Of a stretch of DNA of 64,000 nt, positions 1-7,925 are shown in pieces. A model generated the notes under the pieces. It did no database searches, was not told the DNA's origin, and worked only from the letters and a program-made list of their open reading frames with translations. Where the stretch lies: NCBI GenBank assembly GCA_003228195.2, contig QGNO01000003.1, positions 1-64,000 of the forward strand, given 5' to 3'. Each line of letters starts with the position of its first letter. Positions within the stretch are counted from its first letter, which is position 1. This DNA comes from Chloroflexota bacterium (lineage in GTDB: Bacteria > Chloroflexota > Dehalococcoidia > Lucifugimonadales > QGNO01). The position numbers and the translations under genes were made by a program.

Positions 1-132
1 AGCTTTTGTCGGAGTCGCGGCCGGCTTCTCAGCTGGCGCAGCTTCTTCCGAAGACCCACAGGCCAAACTCCAAAGGAGCCCCATCGCAAGGACGACTCCC
101 ATCAACCTACTTAAATGCGTTCTATACCTCAT
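1..132 (-). CDS. Lipoprotein, N-terminal part only (gene runs off the window)
   Basis: Only the first 44 codons are present. They encode a lipoprotein signal peptide: a basic start (MRYRTHLSR), a hydrophobic stretch and the lipobox LWSLACGSS with the lipidated cysteine at residue 25. An Ala/Pro/Glu-rich linker (about residues 29-44) follows, as is common before an extracytoplasmic binding domain. The ATG at 132 has a clear AAGGGGG ribosome site about 8 nt upstream. The mature function cannot be read from this fragment. A solute-binding protein of an ABC transporter is a frequent owner of such an N-terminus, but that is a guess. Confidence 0.8.
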   Translation of the reverse strand, partial: MRYRTHLSRLMGVVLAMGLLWSLACGSSEEAAPAEKPAATPTKA

Positions 133-375
133 AAGCACACCCCCTTAGTGTGGTTTATTCAATCTAACTAACCCATCCTACAGCATATTCTATGCAAGAT
201 TAACGTATTTTATGTCGATTTCACAATGTCTACGCCGTTTTTCTTATGCATTTTCGCATTAAATCTGTTAGAACAGCGCTGAAATCTGTCGAGCACCTCA
301 CAAATGCTATCTAAACACGCTTGTTACGTTAAAGCCGCCTAGTACAGTCATAGGAACCGTGTCAATAATTAGAAA

Positions 376-397
376 GTTATCCTTCTAGAAGGATAAC
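376..397 (-). terminator. Perfect inverted repeat, likely terminator of the cupin gene
   Basis: A 10-bp perfect inverted repeat with a 2-nt centre (GTTATCCTTC-TA-GAAGGATAAC) starts six bases beyond the cupin stop codon. On the minus strand it is followed by a TTTCTAATT stretch, so it resembles a weak intrinsic terminator. The remaining 133-375 interval shows no gene and presumably holds the promoter of the lipoprotein at the window edge. Confidence 0.5.
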
Positions 398-403
398 CAG
401 CCC

Positions 404-739
404 CTAAACCTTCGCGTGTGCTTCGATAACTGTCACTTCACCTTCTACCGCTTTAAGGCTATGAGGCACTCCCTTACCACACCTGAACGAATCGCCTATA
501 TTAACCCGGAATGTCTCGCCACCTATAGTAACGTCACCCCTACCTCTCAGTACGTAGCTAACTATCTCGTAGGTATGTGTATGTGGCGATGAAAAAGCGC
601 CGTTTTCAAACGTCATCTTCTCCAGTACAGTTTCGTCTCCACCAATCAGAACCTTTGATCTAGCTGCTCCTTGTACCGGCTCGCCTTCTATTGAATCTAT
701 TACATCGTAAGCTGTATCCAGTCCTCTCGATATAACCAT
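404..739 (-). CDS. Small single-domain cupin protein
   Basis: This 111-residue protein is a single cupin_2 beta-barrel. Motif 1 supplies His53, His55 and Glu58 (SPHTHTYEIV), and motif 2 ends in His93 (GKGVPHSLKA). Together these are the usual metal-binding set of three histidines and one glutamate. Proteins of this size act as small dioxygenases, isomerases or ligand-binding proteins, and the substrate cannot be told. The ATG at 739 has an excellent AAGGAGG site. It lies 36 bp after the crotonase-like gene on the same strand, so the two are probably co-transcribed. This context suggests a role near acyl-CoA or carboxylic acid catabolism, but that is inference only. Confidence 0.85.
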   Translation of the reverse strand: MVISRGLDTAYDVIDSIEGEPVQGAARSKVLIGGDETVLEKMTFENGAFSSPHTHTYEIVSYVLRGRGDVTIGGETFRVNIGDSFRCGKGVPHSLKAVEGEVTVIEAHAKV

Positions 740-775
740 ATGGAAACCTCCTTAATTGTAATCGGTGAACCTTCT

Positions 776-1627
776 TTATGAGCGAACACCACCATCAACT
801 TTACGCGGTCGTTTCTCCAAAAAGGCTTGAGCTCCTTCTAAAGCGTCTGCTGAGGAAGTGCTGGCTAGGTGGTTATATACCCACTGCAAATGCCAAGCCT
901 GATCATTTGACAAATCTTGGCCACGAATGAGGAATTCCTTAAGGAACCGGACCGCAATTGGGGGAAGAGAAGCTATCTTATTTGCAATTTCCTCAGCGCG
1001 CGTCATCAATTTGTCGTGAGGCACTGATTCATTAATCAATCCTATCCTAACAGCTTCATCGGCGCCAATTGGTTCATCCATTAAAAGAAACTGCATCGCA
1101 TGTGCATAGTTAAGTTGTTTCATTACCCGAGTAGCCGACGGCCCGCTACCTATACCGCCAAGGTTGGTTGTAAAAGCATAGAAAAACCTCGCATGCTCCT
1201 GACACCCTATTCGGATATCGGTAGTAGTAAGCGTCATGTACAATCCAGCTCCAGCCGCCCATCCGTTAATTGCAGAAACCACGGGCTTATAAATCTGTGG
1301 GAAGTCCATCCCGCCATTTACTACAGCTATTTCACGCCCATTGACAGTGCCAGCCTTGGGATAAATAAAGTTTTCTATGCCTTGGAGTCTCCTGTCTTCC
1401 TCTGTTTGCCCGGGAGGGGGCGGTTGTATATGGTGACCGGCAGAAAAGTGCCTATCTCCAACTGCCGTGACTATAAGACAACGGAGATCCTTGTCTTCCC
1501 AGTAATCCCTGTAGCTTTCAGCCATTTCCTCCACAATCTGGGAGTCCATAACATTTGCTTTTTCGGGGTTGTTAATTGTCAAATATGCAATTTTCCCTTT
1601 CTTTTCGTATATTGTCTTCTTCGGCAT
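776..1627 (-). CDS. Enoyl-CoA hydratase/isomerase (crotonase) family protein
   Basis: The 283-residue protein has the crotonase layout: an N-terminal oxyanion loop (HFSAGHH, residues 60-66), the second oxyanion motif NGWAAGAG (121-128) and a C-terminal helical part. It should bind an acyl-CoA thioester. The block that normally carries the first catalytic glutamate (consensus PE before LG) reads FTTNLGGIG. The second glutamate position also appears replaced, in a stretch reading AHAMQFL. A simple enoyl-CoA hydratase reaction is therefore doubtful, and another crotonase-fold reaction is possible. The start is firm, with TAGGAGG about 5 nt before the ATG at 1627. It lies between the MFS gene and the cupin gene on the same strand. 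Confidence 0.85.
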   Translation of the reverse strand: MPKKTIYEKKGKIAYLTINNPEKANVMDSQIVEEMAESYRDYWEDKDLRCLIVTAVGDRHFSAGHHIQPPPPGQTEEDRRLQGIENFIYPKAGTVNGREIAVVNGGMDFPQIYKPVVSAINGWAAGAGLYMTLTTTDIRIGCQEHARFFYAFTTNLGGIGSGPSATRVMKQLNYAHAMQFLLMDEPIGADEAVRIGLINESVPHDKLMTRAEEIANKIASLPPIAVRFLKEFLIRGQDLSNDQAWHLQWVYNHLASTSSADALEGAQAFLEKRPRKVDGGVRS

Positions 1628-1722
1628 ATCTTCCTCCTAAAGAAATCGGTCACCCTTTCTTTATCTCTATTTGACCAACTAGTCAACTCGCAGCCCTAAA
1701 TTTCATGTAACTGAAGCCGACT

Positions 1723-3033
1723 TCAGGGATTACCGCTTATCGGATTGGTGGGTGTTTTCAATAGCCAAAATGTGATCGCGCCAAGCAAATACGTAGTGCC
1801 AACCCCGATCAATGCAATTTGATAACTTCCAGTATTATCGAATATCCACCCTGCAGCGACCGGTCCGCCTGTAGACAGAATGCTCTGAAAAAGTGAGATG
1901 CCACCACGAAGAGAAGCGAAATTTTTTCGTCCAAAGTACTGGCCAACAAGAGCCCAAGTAATTGCATTGCTGCCCTGAGCAAGTGAAAAGAACAGAACAA
2001 GAATAATACCTGTCATGATGCCATCCTGGCCCCAAATGCCAACAAGTGCAGCAATAGTTCCTGAGAGCATCGCCACAGTAGCCATCTTTTCACGGGACCA
2101 TTTATCTGAAAGGAACCCTAGGGCAAGCACTGAGGGCAATCGCATTAGTGACATTAGAGCAACCAGGCTAGCCGCAACGCCCTCGCTTACTCCACGGGAG
2201 ACCAAGATCGGAACGATGTGCACCATAAGAACTTGTTGACCTGTCAGTCGCATAGCTATCGCAAAGCTAAGAAGCCAGTAAGTGCTTGTGCCTAAGGCCT
2301 GCCTGATAGAGAAGTCCATATCGAGCCCTTGAGCCACTGTTCCCTCAGAATCGTCCGTTCCAGCGACAGACCGAGCATCTCCAGTGATTGAGTCTTCCAG
2401 AGCATTTTCACCAGCTAGTGGGCTTCTTATCAAGCCCACTAGCGGCAAACCGATGATAAGAAGCAAGACTCCGGAAAAGACAGATGCGTACCGCCAGCCA
2501 TGATTAAACACTAGCCACGCGACTATGGGAGTAATTATCGCCCCGCCAATTCCTGAACCGCTGATAGCCAACGACATAGCAAATCCCAGTCGCCGCCTGA
2601 ACCATTGGTTGATCGTAGCAAACAGCCCATGATGGGGCACAGACATTCCCACAGTTACCAATCCAAGGAATACGATAAGAAAAAGCGCGTAAGTCCTTGT
2701 AGTCGCCATTAGTATGAAGCCGATTCCACCTAGCAACACGCCAAACAGGACCATCTTTCTGCCGCCCAGCCGATCTACAAGGAATCCAATGATCGGGCCT
2801 TCTAAGCCCCCCTCCAAAGTACGGAGGGCAAAAGCGAACGACATCTTGGTGTGTGATACTCCAAAGTCACGTGCTAAAGGTAAAAAGTACACAGAGAGAC
2901 CTACATGACCAAGCCCACCCATGACTCCGTGGAGAATTGTAGATACTCCGACGACGCGCCATCCATAATAGGTTCGCCACTCGCCTGGTGTCCCCTTAAT
3001 TGAATCCGCCGAGGTATCTTTCCTATTATCCAA
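1723..3033 (-). CDS. MFS transporter, 12 membrane segments
   Basis: This is a 436-residue polytopic membrane protein with about twelve hydrophobic segments and a hydrophilic central loop near residues 205-240. It has the major facilitator loop 2-3 signature in the form GFLVDRLGGRKMVL, and a second copy after helix 8 (GFLSDKWSREKMA). The overall pattern matches monocarboxylate or oxalate/formate-type MFS carriers, but the substrate cannot be fixed. The start is a TTG at 3033 with GAGG about 8 nt upstream. The stop codon of a small gene lies 11 nt before this start, so the two are probably translated from one mRNA. The acyl-CoA-type neighbour downstream would fit an organic acid substrate. Confidence 0.85.
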   Translation of the reverse strand: MDNRKDTSADSIKGTPGEWRTYYGWRVVGVSTILHGVMGGLGHVGLSVYFLPLARDFGVSHTKMSFAFALRTLEGGLEGPIIGFLVDRLGGRKMVLFGVLLGGIGFILMATTRTYALFLIVFLGLVTVGMSVPHHGLFATINQWFRRRLGFAMSLAISGSGIGGAIITPIVAWLVFNHGWRYASVFSGVLLLIIGLPLVGLIRSPLAGENALEDSITGDARSVAGTDDSEGTVAQGLDMDFSIRQALGTSTYWLLSFAIAMRLTGQQVLMVHIVPILVSRGVSEGVAASLVALMSLMRLPSVLALGFLSDKWSREKMATVAMLSGTIAALVGIWGQDGIMTGIILVLFFSLAQGSNAITWALVGQYFGRKNFASLRGGISLFQSILSTGGPVAAGWIFDNTGSYQIALIGVGTTYLLGAITFWLLKTPTNPISGNP

Positions 3034-3044
3034 GTACCGAGCCT

Positions 3045-3290
3045 CTACTTTTCATGCGGCGCCTGAGTTTCGAGTGAATCAAGTCCCTTCCTCAGCCTTT
3101 CTATATCTACGCTGAGTTTAATGCCCCCAGTCACCCAAATGTCCACGCAGGAATCGTTAATACGTTTCTCAAGAAATAGAAGGTGACTCGGGCTGCTGTT
3201 TACCCGATCGGAACCTCCATTAATATGCTCTGGTGAAGTGCCACAAGGCAAAATAGCAATTTTGTGGGATTCTAAATTGCCTAAGCTCAT
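3045..3290 (-). CDS. Small hypothetical protein upstream of the MFS gene
   Basis: This encodes 81 residues with no family I recognise. I chose the ATG at 3290 because GGAGG lies 5 nt upstream. An in-frame GTG at 3302 overlaps that ribosome site and is unlikely. The protein is soluble and has two cysteines; its C-terminal third (IERLRKGLDSLETQ) looks like an amphipathic helix. The stop is only 11 nt before the MFS start, which suggests translational coupling. The good ribosome site and operon position support a real gene, but the function is unknown. Confidence 0.5.
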   Translation of the reverse strand: MSLGNLESHKIAILPCGTSPEHINGGSDRVNSSPSHLLFLEKRINDSCVDIWVTGGIKLSVDIERLRKGLDSLETQAPHEK

Positions 3291-3448
3291 CACATCCTCC
3301 ACCTGTCAACCTAAACGGAACCTTACTCCTCATCGTCAGCAAGTGCTAGTGGTGAAAAGTAAGCTAGTGAAGAATCTCTAAGTTACGAAGGGCAGTAAAT
3401 TCGTACTTACCGGTCTACCTGGCAAAAATTATTCGGGAAATGCAACTT

Positions 3449-4387
3449 TCATCCAGGGAAAGCATTCCTCAACAACTTAATGTAATTTTCACCAATTCCG
3501 CAGCAGCCACCAACAATTTGAGCTCCCTGTTGTCTCCAATCCCTTGCTGCCTCTACATAGTCTTCCGGTGAAATCATGTTAACGAATTGCCAATTTGGGC
3601 CTACCCAATCGCCAGAGTGAGGGTAGGCACCGATAGGTCCGTCCCAATTCTTCCTCATCGCTTCTAGAGCCGGTATAACATCATAAATCTCCGAATGTAT
3701 GACCAAGAGGGCAGTGGCACCCAACGGCATAAGTCGATCAATCGCTTCTGAAAACAATGGGTCCTCTGACACCAGATCCCATGGCCCCTGGTCACGCCCA
3801 GTCGAACGGTGCCCTCTATTGCCCAGCCTTGCCTCTTGCCCTTCATCAATCCAACAACTCAATGAAAGCCACACTGGTAATCCAGTACTGATCGCTTCTT
3901 TCGTGGCTATTTCAATGTTACTTATCGGTCCACCAAGAAATTCCAGAAGAAGCATGTCTACGCCGGATTCAGCGAGAATACCTGCCTGTTCTCTATAGTT
4001 CGCTTCAAGAATTGCGGGGGCAGTTTGTCTGCCCCCAAATCTCGAAATTGATCCCGCGATGGCAACGTTCCTAGGTACATCAATATTATCTCGTGCTTGG
4101 CGGGCCAGCCTCACTGCCTTGAAATTCATGTCGTCTACAAGCCCACCCATACCCGCAGCCTCAAGAACGTGACGAGCCGCAGAGAAGGTATTAGTGGTAA
4201 GAATATCAGCTCCAGCCCTTATATAATTCTCGTGTAGGGCTCTTACCAAGTCGGGATGATCTCGCATAGCTCTGGCACACCATGCGACGTCATCCATCGG
4301 CACTCCAATACGCTGAAGTTCGGTGCCTATTGCGCCATCCAGCAATAAAAATTCGCCATCCCGCAATCGTTGGTCTAGAACAAACAT
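3449..4387 (-). CDS. Homocysteine S-methyltransferase family protein
   Basis: This is a (beta/alpha)8-barrel protein of 312 residues in the family of MmuM, betaine-homocysteine methyltransferase and the MetH N-terminal domain. Seen are the N-terminal LLDGAIGTEL motif, an SLSC strand, and the C-terminal zinc motif GGCCGIG near residue 293. The enzymes move a methyl group to homocysteine or a related thiol through a zinc with three cysteine ligands. Here the site of the first zinc cysteine (usual form vNC) reads VIHSEIYD, with His231 in that place, so zinc binding is either Cys2His or lost. The ATG at 4387 follows a GGGGG site. An in-frame TTG at 4453 has no ribosome site. It stands alone on its strand, so the true substrate is open. 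Confidence 0.8.
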   Translation of the reverse strand: MFVLDQRLRDGEFLLLDGAIGTELQRIGVPMDDVAWCARAMRDHPDLVRALHENYIRAGADILTTNTFSAARHVLEAAGMGGLVDDMNFKAVRLARQARDNIDVPRNVAIAGSISRFGGRQTAPAILEANYREQAGILAESGVDMLLLEFLGGPISNIEIATKEAISTGLPVWLSLSCWIDEGQEARLGNRGHRSTGRDQGPWDLVSEDPLFSEAIDRLMPLGATALLVIHSEIYDVIPALEAMRKNWDGPIGAYPHSGDWVGPNWQFVNMISPEDYVEAARDWRQQGAQIVGGCCGIGENYIKLLRNAFPG

Positions 4388-4546
4388 AAGGCCCCCATTA
4401 AATCCTTTTACACCTATATTAGAGCCTGATCTTATCTCCTGATTTACATGCAAATCAACCTAGAACGGCTTATACACCTCACGAATAATGCTGCAATGGA
4501 GGAACTTGGAGTTTCCGATTTTCAAGCATAGATGTAAAATTAACCT

Positions 4547-4891
4547 GTGATAAAAAGTTCACTTATTGGATTCCTCATCGCTTTAGCAATGTTGTTACCT
4601 CCGATAATTCACTTTCTAACCGGACCATTGGGGCCACTGGTAGGTGGATTCTTCGCAGGCACCAGAGCTAAGGTGACTGTTGGCAAATCGCCAATCATCG
4701 GAATGATGATGGCTTTGTTCATGATAGCCCCAATTGCTGCGCTGGTTACATACAGCTCCGTAACCGAAAACTTCTTGCCAAAAACCTTTCAAAATGTACT
4801 AATGATCTCAGGATTAGGTATAGTTTTTTACACGCTCATCATGGGTACAGTAGGTGCAGCGCTTGGTGGAGCGTTAATTAGGCGCAAGTAA
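4547..4891 (+). CDS. Small glycine-rich membrane protein
   Basis: The 114-residue product has about four hydrophobic stretches: residues 5-22, 26-38, 50-70 and 80-110. Glycine pairs occur in the second and last of these (GPLGPLVGGFFAG and GAALGGALIRR), an arrangement typical of small channel- or holin-like membrane proteins. It starts with GTG at 4547. I do not recognise the family. It is divergent from the homocysteine methyltransferase-like gene and precedes lutA by about 146 bp, so its neighbours give no clear clue. Confidence 0.6.
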   Translation: MIKSSLIGFLIALAMLLPPIIHFLTGPLGPLVGGFFAGTRAKVTVGKSPIIGMMMALFMIAPIAALVTYSSVTENFLPKTFQNVLMISGLGIVFYTLIMGTVGAALGGALIRRK

Positions 4892-5037
4892 CAAATTTTT
4901 CTTCGGAACTGACCTAGAAACGGCATCATGATTAATTAAGCCGATAATCAACGTCTGTTTCATTCGTTCTCATTCTTGCCACTTCAATCGATCCTCTGCT
5001 ACGGTTCGTCCATACTTTGTCGACATACTGGAGTTGT

Positions 5038-5763
5038 TTGAAAGCTTCTCTATTCATCACCTGTTTAGTTGATCAGTTCTTTCCAGAAGTGGGAGAAAGT
5101 ACCGTTAACGTCCTTCGCAAACTGGGCGTCGATGTTAATCTTCCTTCTGGGCAGACTTGCTGCGGCCAACCTGCCTATAATTCCGGATTCAACAAAGAGG
5201 CGTTATCCTTCGCAGAGCAGTTCATTACAGTTTTTCAAGACAGTGAAAACATAGTCGTACCATCGGGGTCCTGTGCTTCAATGATAAAAGTGTTTATGCC
5301 TGAGATGCTGGCCACCCACCCGACACTTGCAGAGCCAGCCCGCGCGTTGGCGGACCGGACATATGAGTTCTCTCAGTTTCTTGTAAATGTCTTGGGCATA
5401 TCAAAGCTAGGAACTGCTCGAAGAGATAAGGTAACTTATCACGCTTCGTGTCATTTACTAAGAGAACTCAAAGCCTCGAATGAAAGCAAGCTTCTCATTA
5501 GAAATGTGGAAGGAGCCCGATTCTTGCCCATGAGAGGCGAAGATGAGTGTTGTGGCTTTGGAGGTTCATTTTCGGTAAAGTTTCCGGATATTTCGAACGC
5601 GATACTAAATAAAAAATTAGCCAACATTAAAGCCACCAAAGCAGAAACCGTCTTGGCTTGTGACTCTGGATGTCTGATGCAAATCGCCGGAGGGTTATCC
5701 AGACAAAAAATCGATGCACGAGTCATGCACCTAGCCCAATTTCTTGATCAAGAGTCTTCATAA
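5038..5763 (+). CDS. lutA: Lactate utilization protein A (cysteine-rich iron-sulfur subunit)
   Basis: LutA works with LutB and LutC to oxidise L-lactate to pyruvate with an iron-sulfur/flavin-free electron path. The 241-residue protein has the two cysteine-rich CCG domains of the glycolate oxidase GlcF/HdrB type: TCCGQPAYN in the first half and ECCGFGGSF in the second. It begins KASLFITCLVDQFFPEVGE, the usual LutA N-terminus. That makes the TTG at 5038, with TGGAG just upstream, the likely start rather than the in-frame TTG at 5017. Its stop codon touches the lutB start, forming a tight lutABC operon. No regulator of the LutR type is nearby. Confidence 0.93.
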   Translation: MKASLFITCLVDQFFPEVGESTVNVLRKLGVDVNLPSGQTCCGQPAYNSGFNKEALSFAEQFITVFQDSENIVVPSGSCASMIKVFMPEMLATHPTLAEPARALADRTYEFSQFLVNVLGISKLGTARRDKVTYHASCHLLRELKASNESKLLIRNVEGARFLPMRGEDECCGFGGSFSVKFPDISNAILNKKLANIKATKAETVLACDSGCLMQIAGGLSRQKIDARVMHLAQFLDQESS

Positions 5764-7194
5764 ATGCAAATAACAACTGAACAATTTAAGCAAGCATCAA
5801 CAAAAGCCCTTAAAAACGGACAAATCCAACGGTCGCTATCAAAGGTATCATCAGGCTTCGAGCAAGCGAGACGCAGAGCCGTAAATGAATTAACCTCGGA
5901 TGTCTGGGAGCAATACAGAGAGCAGGCCAGACAAATTAAAGACCACACCATTGAAAACCTAGACTACTACCTAAATCTACTAACGGATCGGTTAGAACAT
6001 AACGGAGCAGTCGTGCATTTCGCTAAGGATAGCAAGGAGGCAAATGCCATTGTCCTCGACGTTGCCCGTAGCAGAGGAGTAAAAACAATTACCAAAAGCA
6101 AAAGCATGGTTTCTGAAGAGATCGGATTGAATGAAGTATTAGAAACCAACGGAATAGAGCCTATAGAAACAGATCTAGGTGAATATATCCTGCAACTGGC
6201 GAATGAGACGCCATTCCACCTAGTGGCACCCGCACTACACAAGTCCAAAAAGGAAGTGGCAGATCTATTTAACAGGAAACTCAGGACATCCAAAAAGGCA
6301 AGCATAGGTGCGCTTACCCTAGCGGCAAGGAGAGAGCTTCGCGGCAAATTTCTCAAGGCAGATATGGGAATCACCGGCGTTAACTTCGCAGTAGCTGAAA
6401 CCGGAACGATAGCACTTTTTACAAACGAGGGTAATGGGCGTATGAGCACCTCCATACCACGCATACATATGGCTTTAATGGGAATGGAAAAAGTCGTACC
6501 CACCCTGGAGGATATGGCAGTTATGCTTCGGATATTGCCCAGAGCGGCAACTGGCCAAAGGATCACATCCTACGTGACACTCGTCTCTGGCCCTCGGCGA
6601 CCTGATGAAGAAGACGGACCTGAAGAATTCCATCTTGTCGTAATAGACAACGGGCGTAGTAAGCTTCTCAGAGACCCAGAGCTGAGGGAGGCTTTGAATT
6701 GCATTAGATGCGGAGCTTGTCTGAACACCTGCCCTGTTTACCAAAGCGTAGGAGGTCACGCATATGGGTGGGTATACCCCGGACCAATAGGTTCAATAAT
6801 AACACCCGTTTTAACCGGACTTTCAAAAGCCAACGATCTACCATTTGCATCCACCTTATGCGGAGCCTGTAAGGATGCATGCCCGGTCAAGATAAACATT
6901 CCACGAATGTTAATCAAGCTGAGAAAAGACCTGAAGGAAGGGGATAAGAGTAGCCGAAATGTTGCTATCTCTGAAAAAGTCGCAGTGACCCTCTGGAAAC
7001 ACTTAACGTTGTCTACAGGCAAGATGGCCTTTGCTCGAAGCTTAGGGACCTTCCTACAACGCCCGCTGACTCGTGGCAAATTTATGAAGAACATCCCATT
7101 TCCTCCTTTCTCCAAGTGGACAAAATACAGAGACTTTCCCAGTCTCGCACCAAGGTCTTTCAAAAAGATTTGGGAGAAGCGCAAATGGCAGTAA
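5764..7194 (+). CDS. lutB: Lactate utilization protein B (LUD domain plus ferredoxin domain)
   Basis: This is the 476-residue central subunit of the lactate oxidation complex. The N-terminal two thirds are a LUD (DUF162) domain. It is followed by two [4Fe-4S] motifs, CIRCGACLNTCP from Cys313 and CGACKDACP from about Cys366, and a basic C-terminal tail. The length and domain order match LutB of Bacillus and relatives. It starts directly after the lutA stop, and its last codons overlap the lutC start by 10 bp. This implies coupled translation and equal stoichiometry. It is predicted to be cytoplasmic and to pass electrons toward the quinone pool, as inferred from the family. Confidence 0.95.
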   Translation: MQITTEQFKQASTKALKNGQIQRSLSKVSSGFEQARRRAVNELTSDVWEQYREQARQIKDHTIENLDYYLNLLTDRLEHNGAVVHFAKDSKEANAIVLDVARSRGVKTITKSKSMVSEEIGLNEVLETNGIEPIETDLGEYILQLANETPFHLVAPALHKSKKEVADLFNRKLRTSKKASIGALTLAARRELRGKFLKADMGITGVNFAVAETGTIALFTNEGNGRMSTSIPRIHMALMGMEKVVPTLEDMAVMLRILPRAATGQRITSYVTLVSGPRRPDEEDGPEEFHLVVIDNGRSKLLRDPELREALNCIRCGACLNTCPVYQSVGGHAYGWVYPGPIGSIITPVLTGLSKANDLPFASTLCGACKDACPVKINIPRMLIKLRKDLKEGDKSSRNVAISEKVAVTLWKHLTLSTGKMAFARSLGTFLQRPLTRGKFMKNIPFPPFSKWTKYRDFPSLAPRSFKKIWEKRKWQ

Positions 7195-7925
7195 CTTCCA
7201 AAGAATCTTTCATAGCAATGGTGAGCAACGCTCTGGGTCATCAGGGAGATTTAAAACGCCCGCAATACCCCCGCCTAAAAATAAGGCGGGAAATTCAAAG
7301 GCAAAAAGCGGTGACAATCGAAGCCCGTGCCCAAGCAAGGCGAGCAGAACTAACTGAAAAATTGGCCGAGACTGCATTAAATGCAGGGTGGAAAGTATTC
7401 GCTAATGCCGAACCATCAACAGCGTCAGATTACATTTCAAATATAGTCAAGGAGAAAGGTGCTGACCTTATAGTGCGTTCCACTCACAAAGTACTTAACG
7501 ATCTTAGAGTGGATCATTTCTTATCAGAAATGGGTGTTACTTCCACGATAGTTACAGTGAAGCAACAATCCCCCAGAGAACAGTTGATAAAAAAAATGTC
7601 ACAAGCTCAAATTGGCATTACAGGCGTAGACTATGCAATTGCGGAAACCGGAACGTGTGTACTTGTGCCCAGGAAAGGGGTCAGCCGTTTAGTCTCTTTG
7701 CTTCCGCCAGTCCATATAGCAGTTGTCGAAGAGGACCAAATATACGAAAACCTGGATGATCTATTCGCATTACGACGCTTGGAATTCATGCAAAACCGAA
7801 GCAACATGGGAAGCTACCTAAGTCTTATAACCGGACCAAGCCGAACTGCTGATATAGAGCAAACACTGGTCACCGGTGTTCACGGACCAGTGGAAGTGCA
7901 TATGATCATTCTGAAAAGTTACTGA
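7185..7925 (+). CDS. lutC: Lactate utilization protein C (LUD domain)
   Basis: This 246-residue LUD-domain protein is the third subunit of the lactate oxidation complex. The conserved LUD signatures are GITGVDYAIAETGT and LLPPVHIAVV in the second half. They echo the matching stretch of LutB, as expected for paralogous domains. I chose the ATG at 7185, with GGGAGAAG upstream and a 10-bp overlap with lutB, instead of the longer frame from 7116 inside lutB. The gene end overlaps by 7 bp the convergent glycerate kinase gene. Confidence 0.93.
   Translation: MAVTSKESFIAMVSNALGHQGDLKRPQYPRLKIRREIQRQKAVTIEARAQARRAELTEKLAETALNAGWKVFANAEPSTASDYISNIVKEKGADLIVRSTHKVLNDLRVDHFLSEMGVTSTIVTVKQQSPREQLIKKMSQAQIGITGVDYAIAETGTCVLVPRKGVSRLVSLLPPVHIAVVEEDQIYENLDDLFALRRLEFMQNRSNMGSYLSLITGPSRTADIEQTLVTGVHGPVEVHMIILKSY

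Noticed and set aside
1100-1699. 199-residue plus-strand frame
   Set aside because: It lies opposite the crotonase-like gene, has no ribosome site and no recognisable motifs, so it is an antisense shadow.
5967-6566. 199-residue minus-strand frame inside lutB
   Set aside because: It is opposite a clear lutB with ferredoxin motifs, and its composition is unlike a protein.
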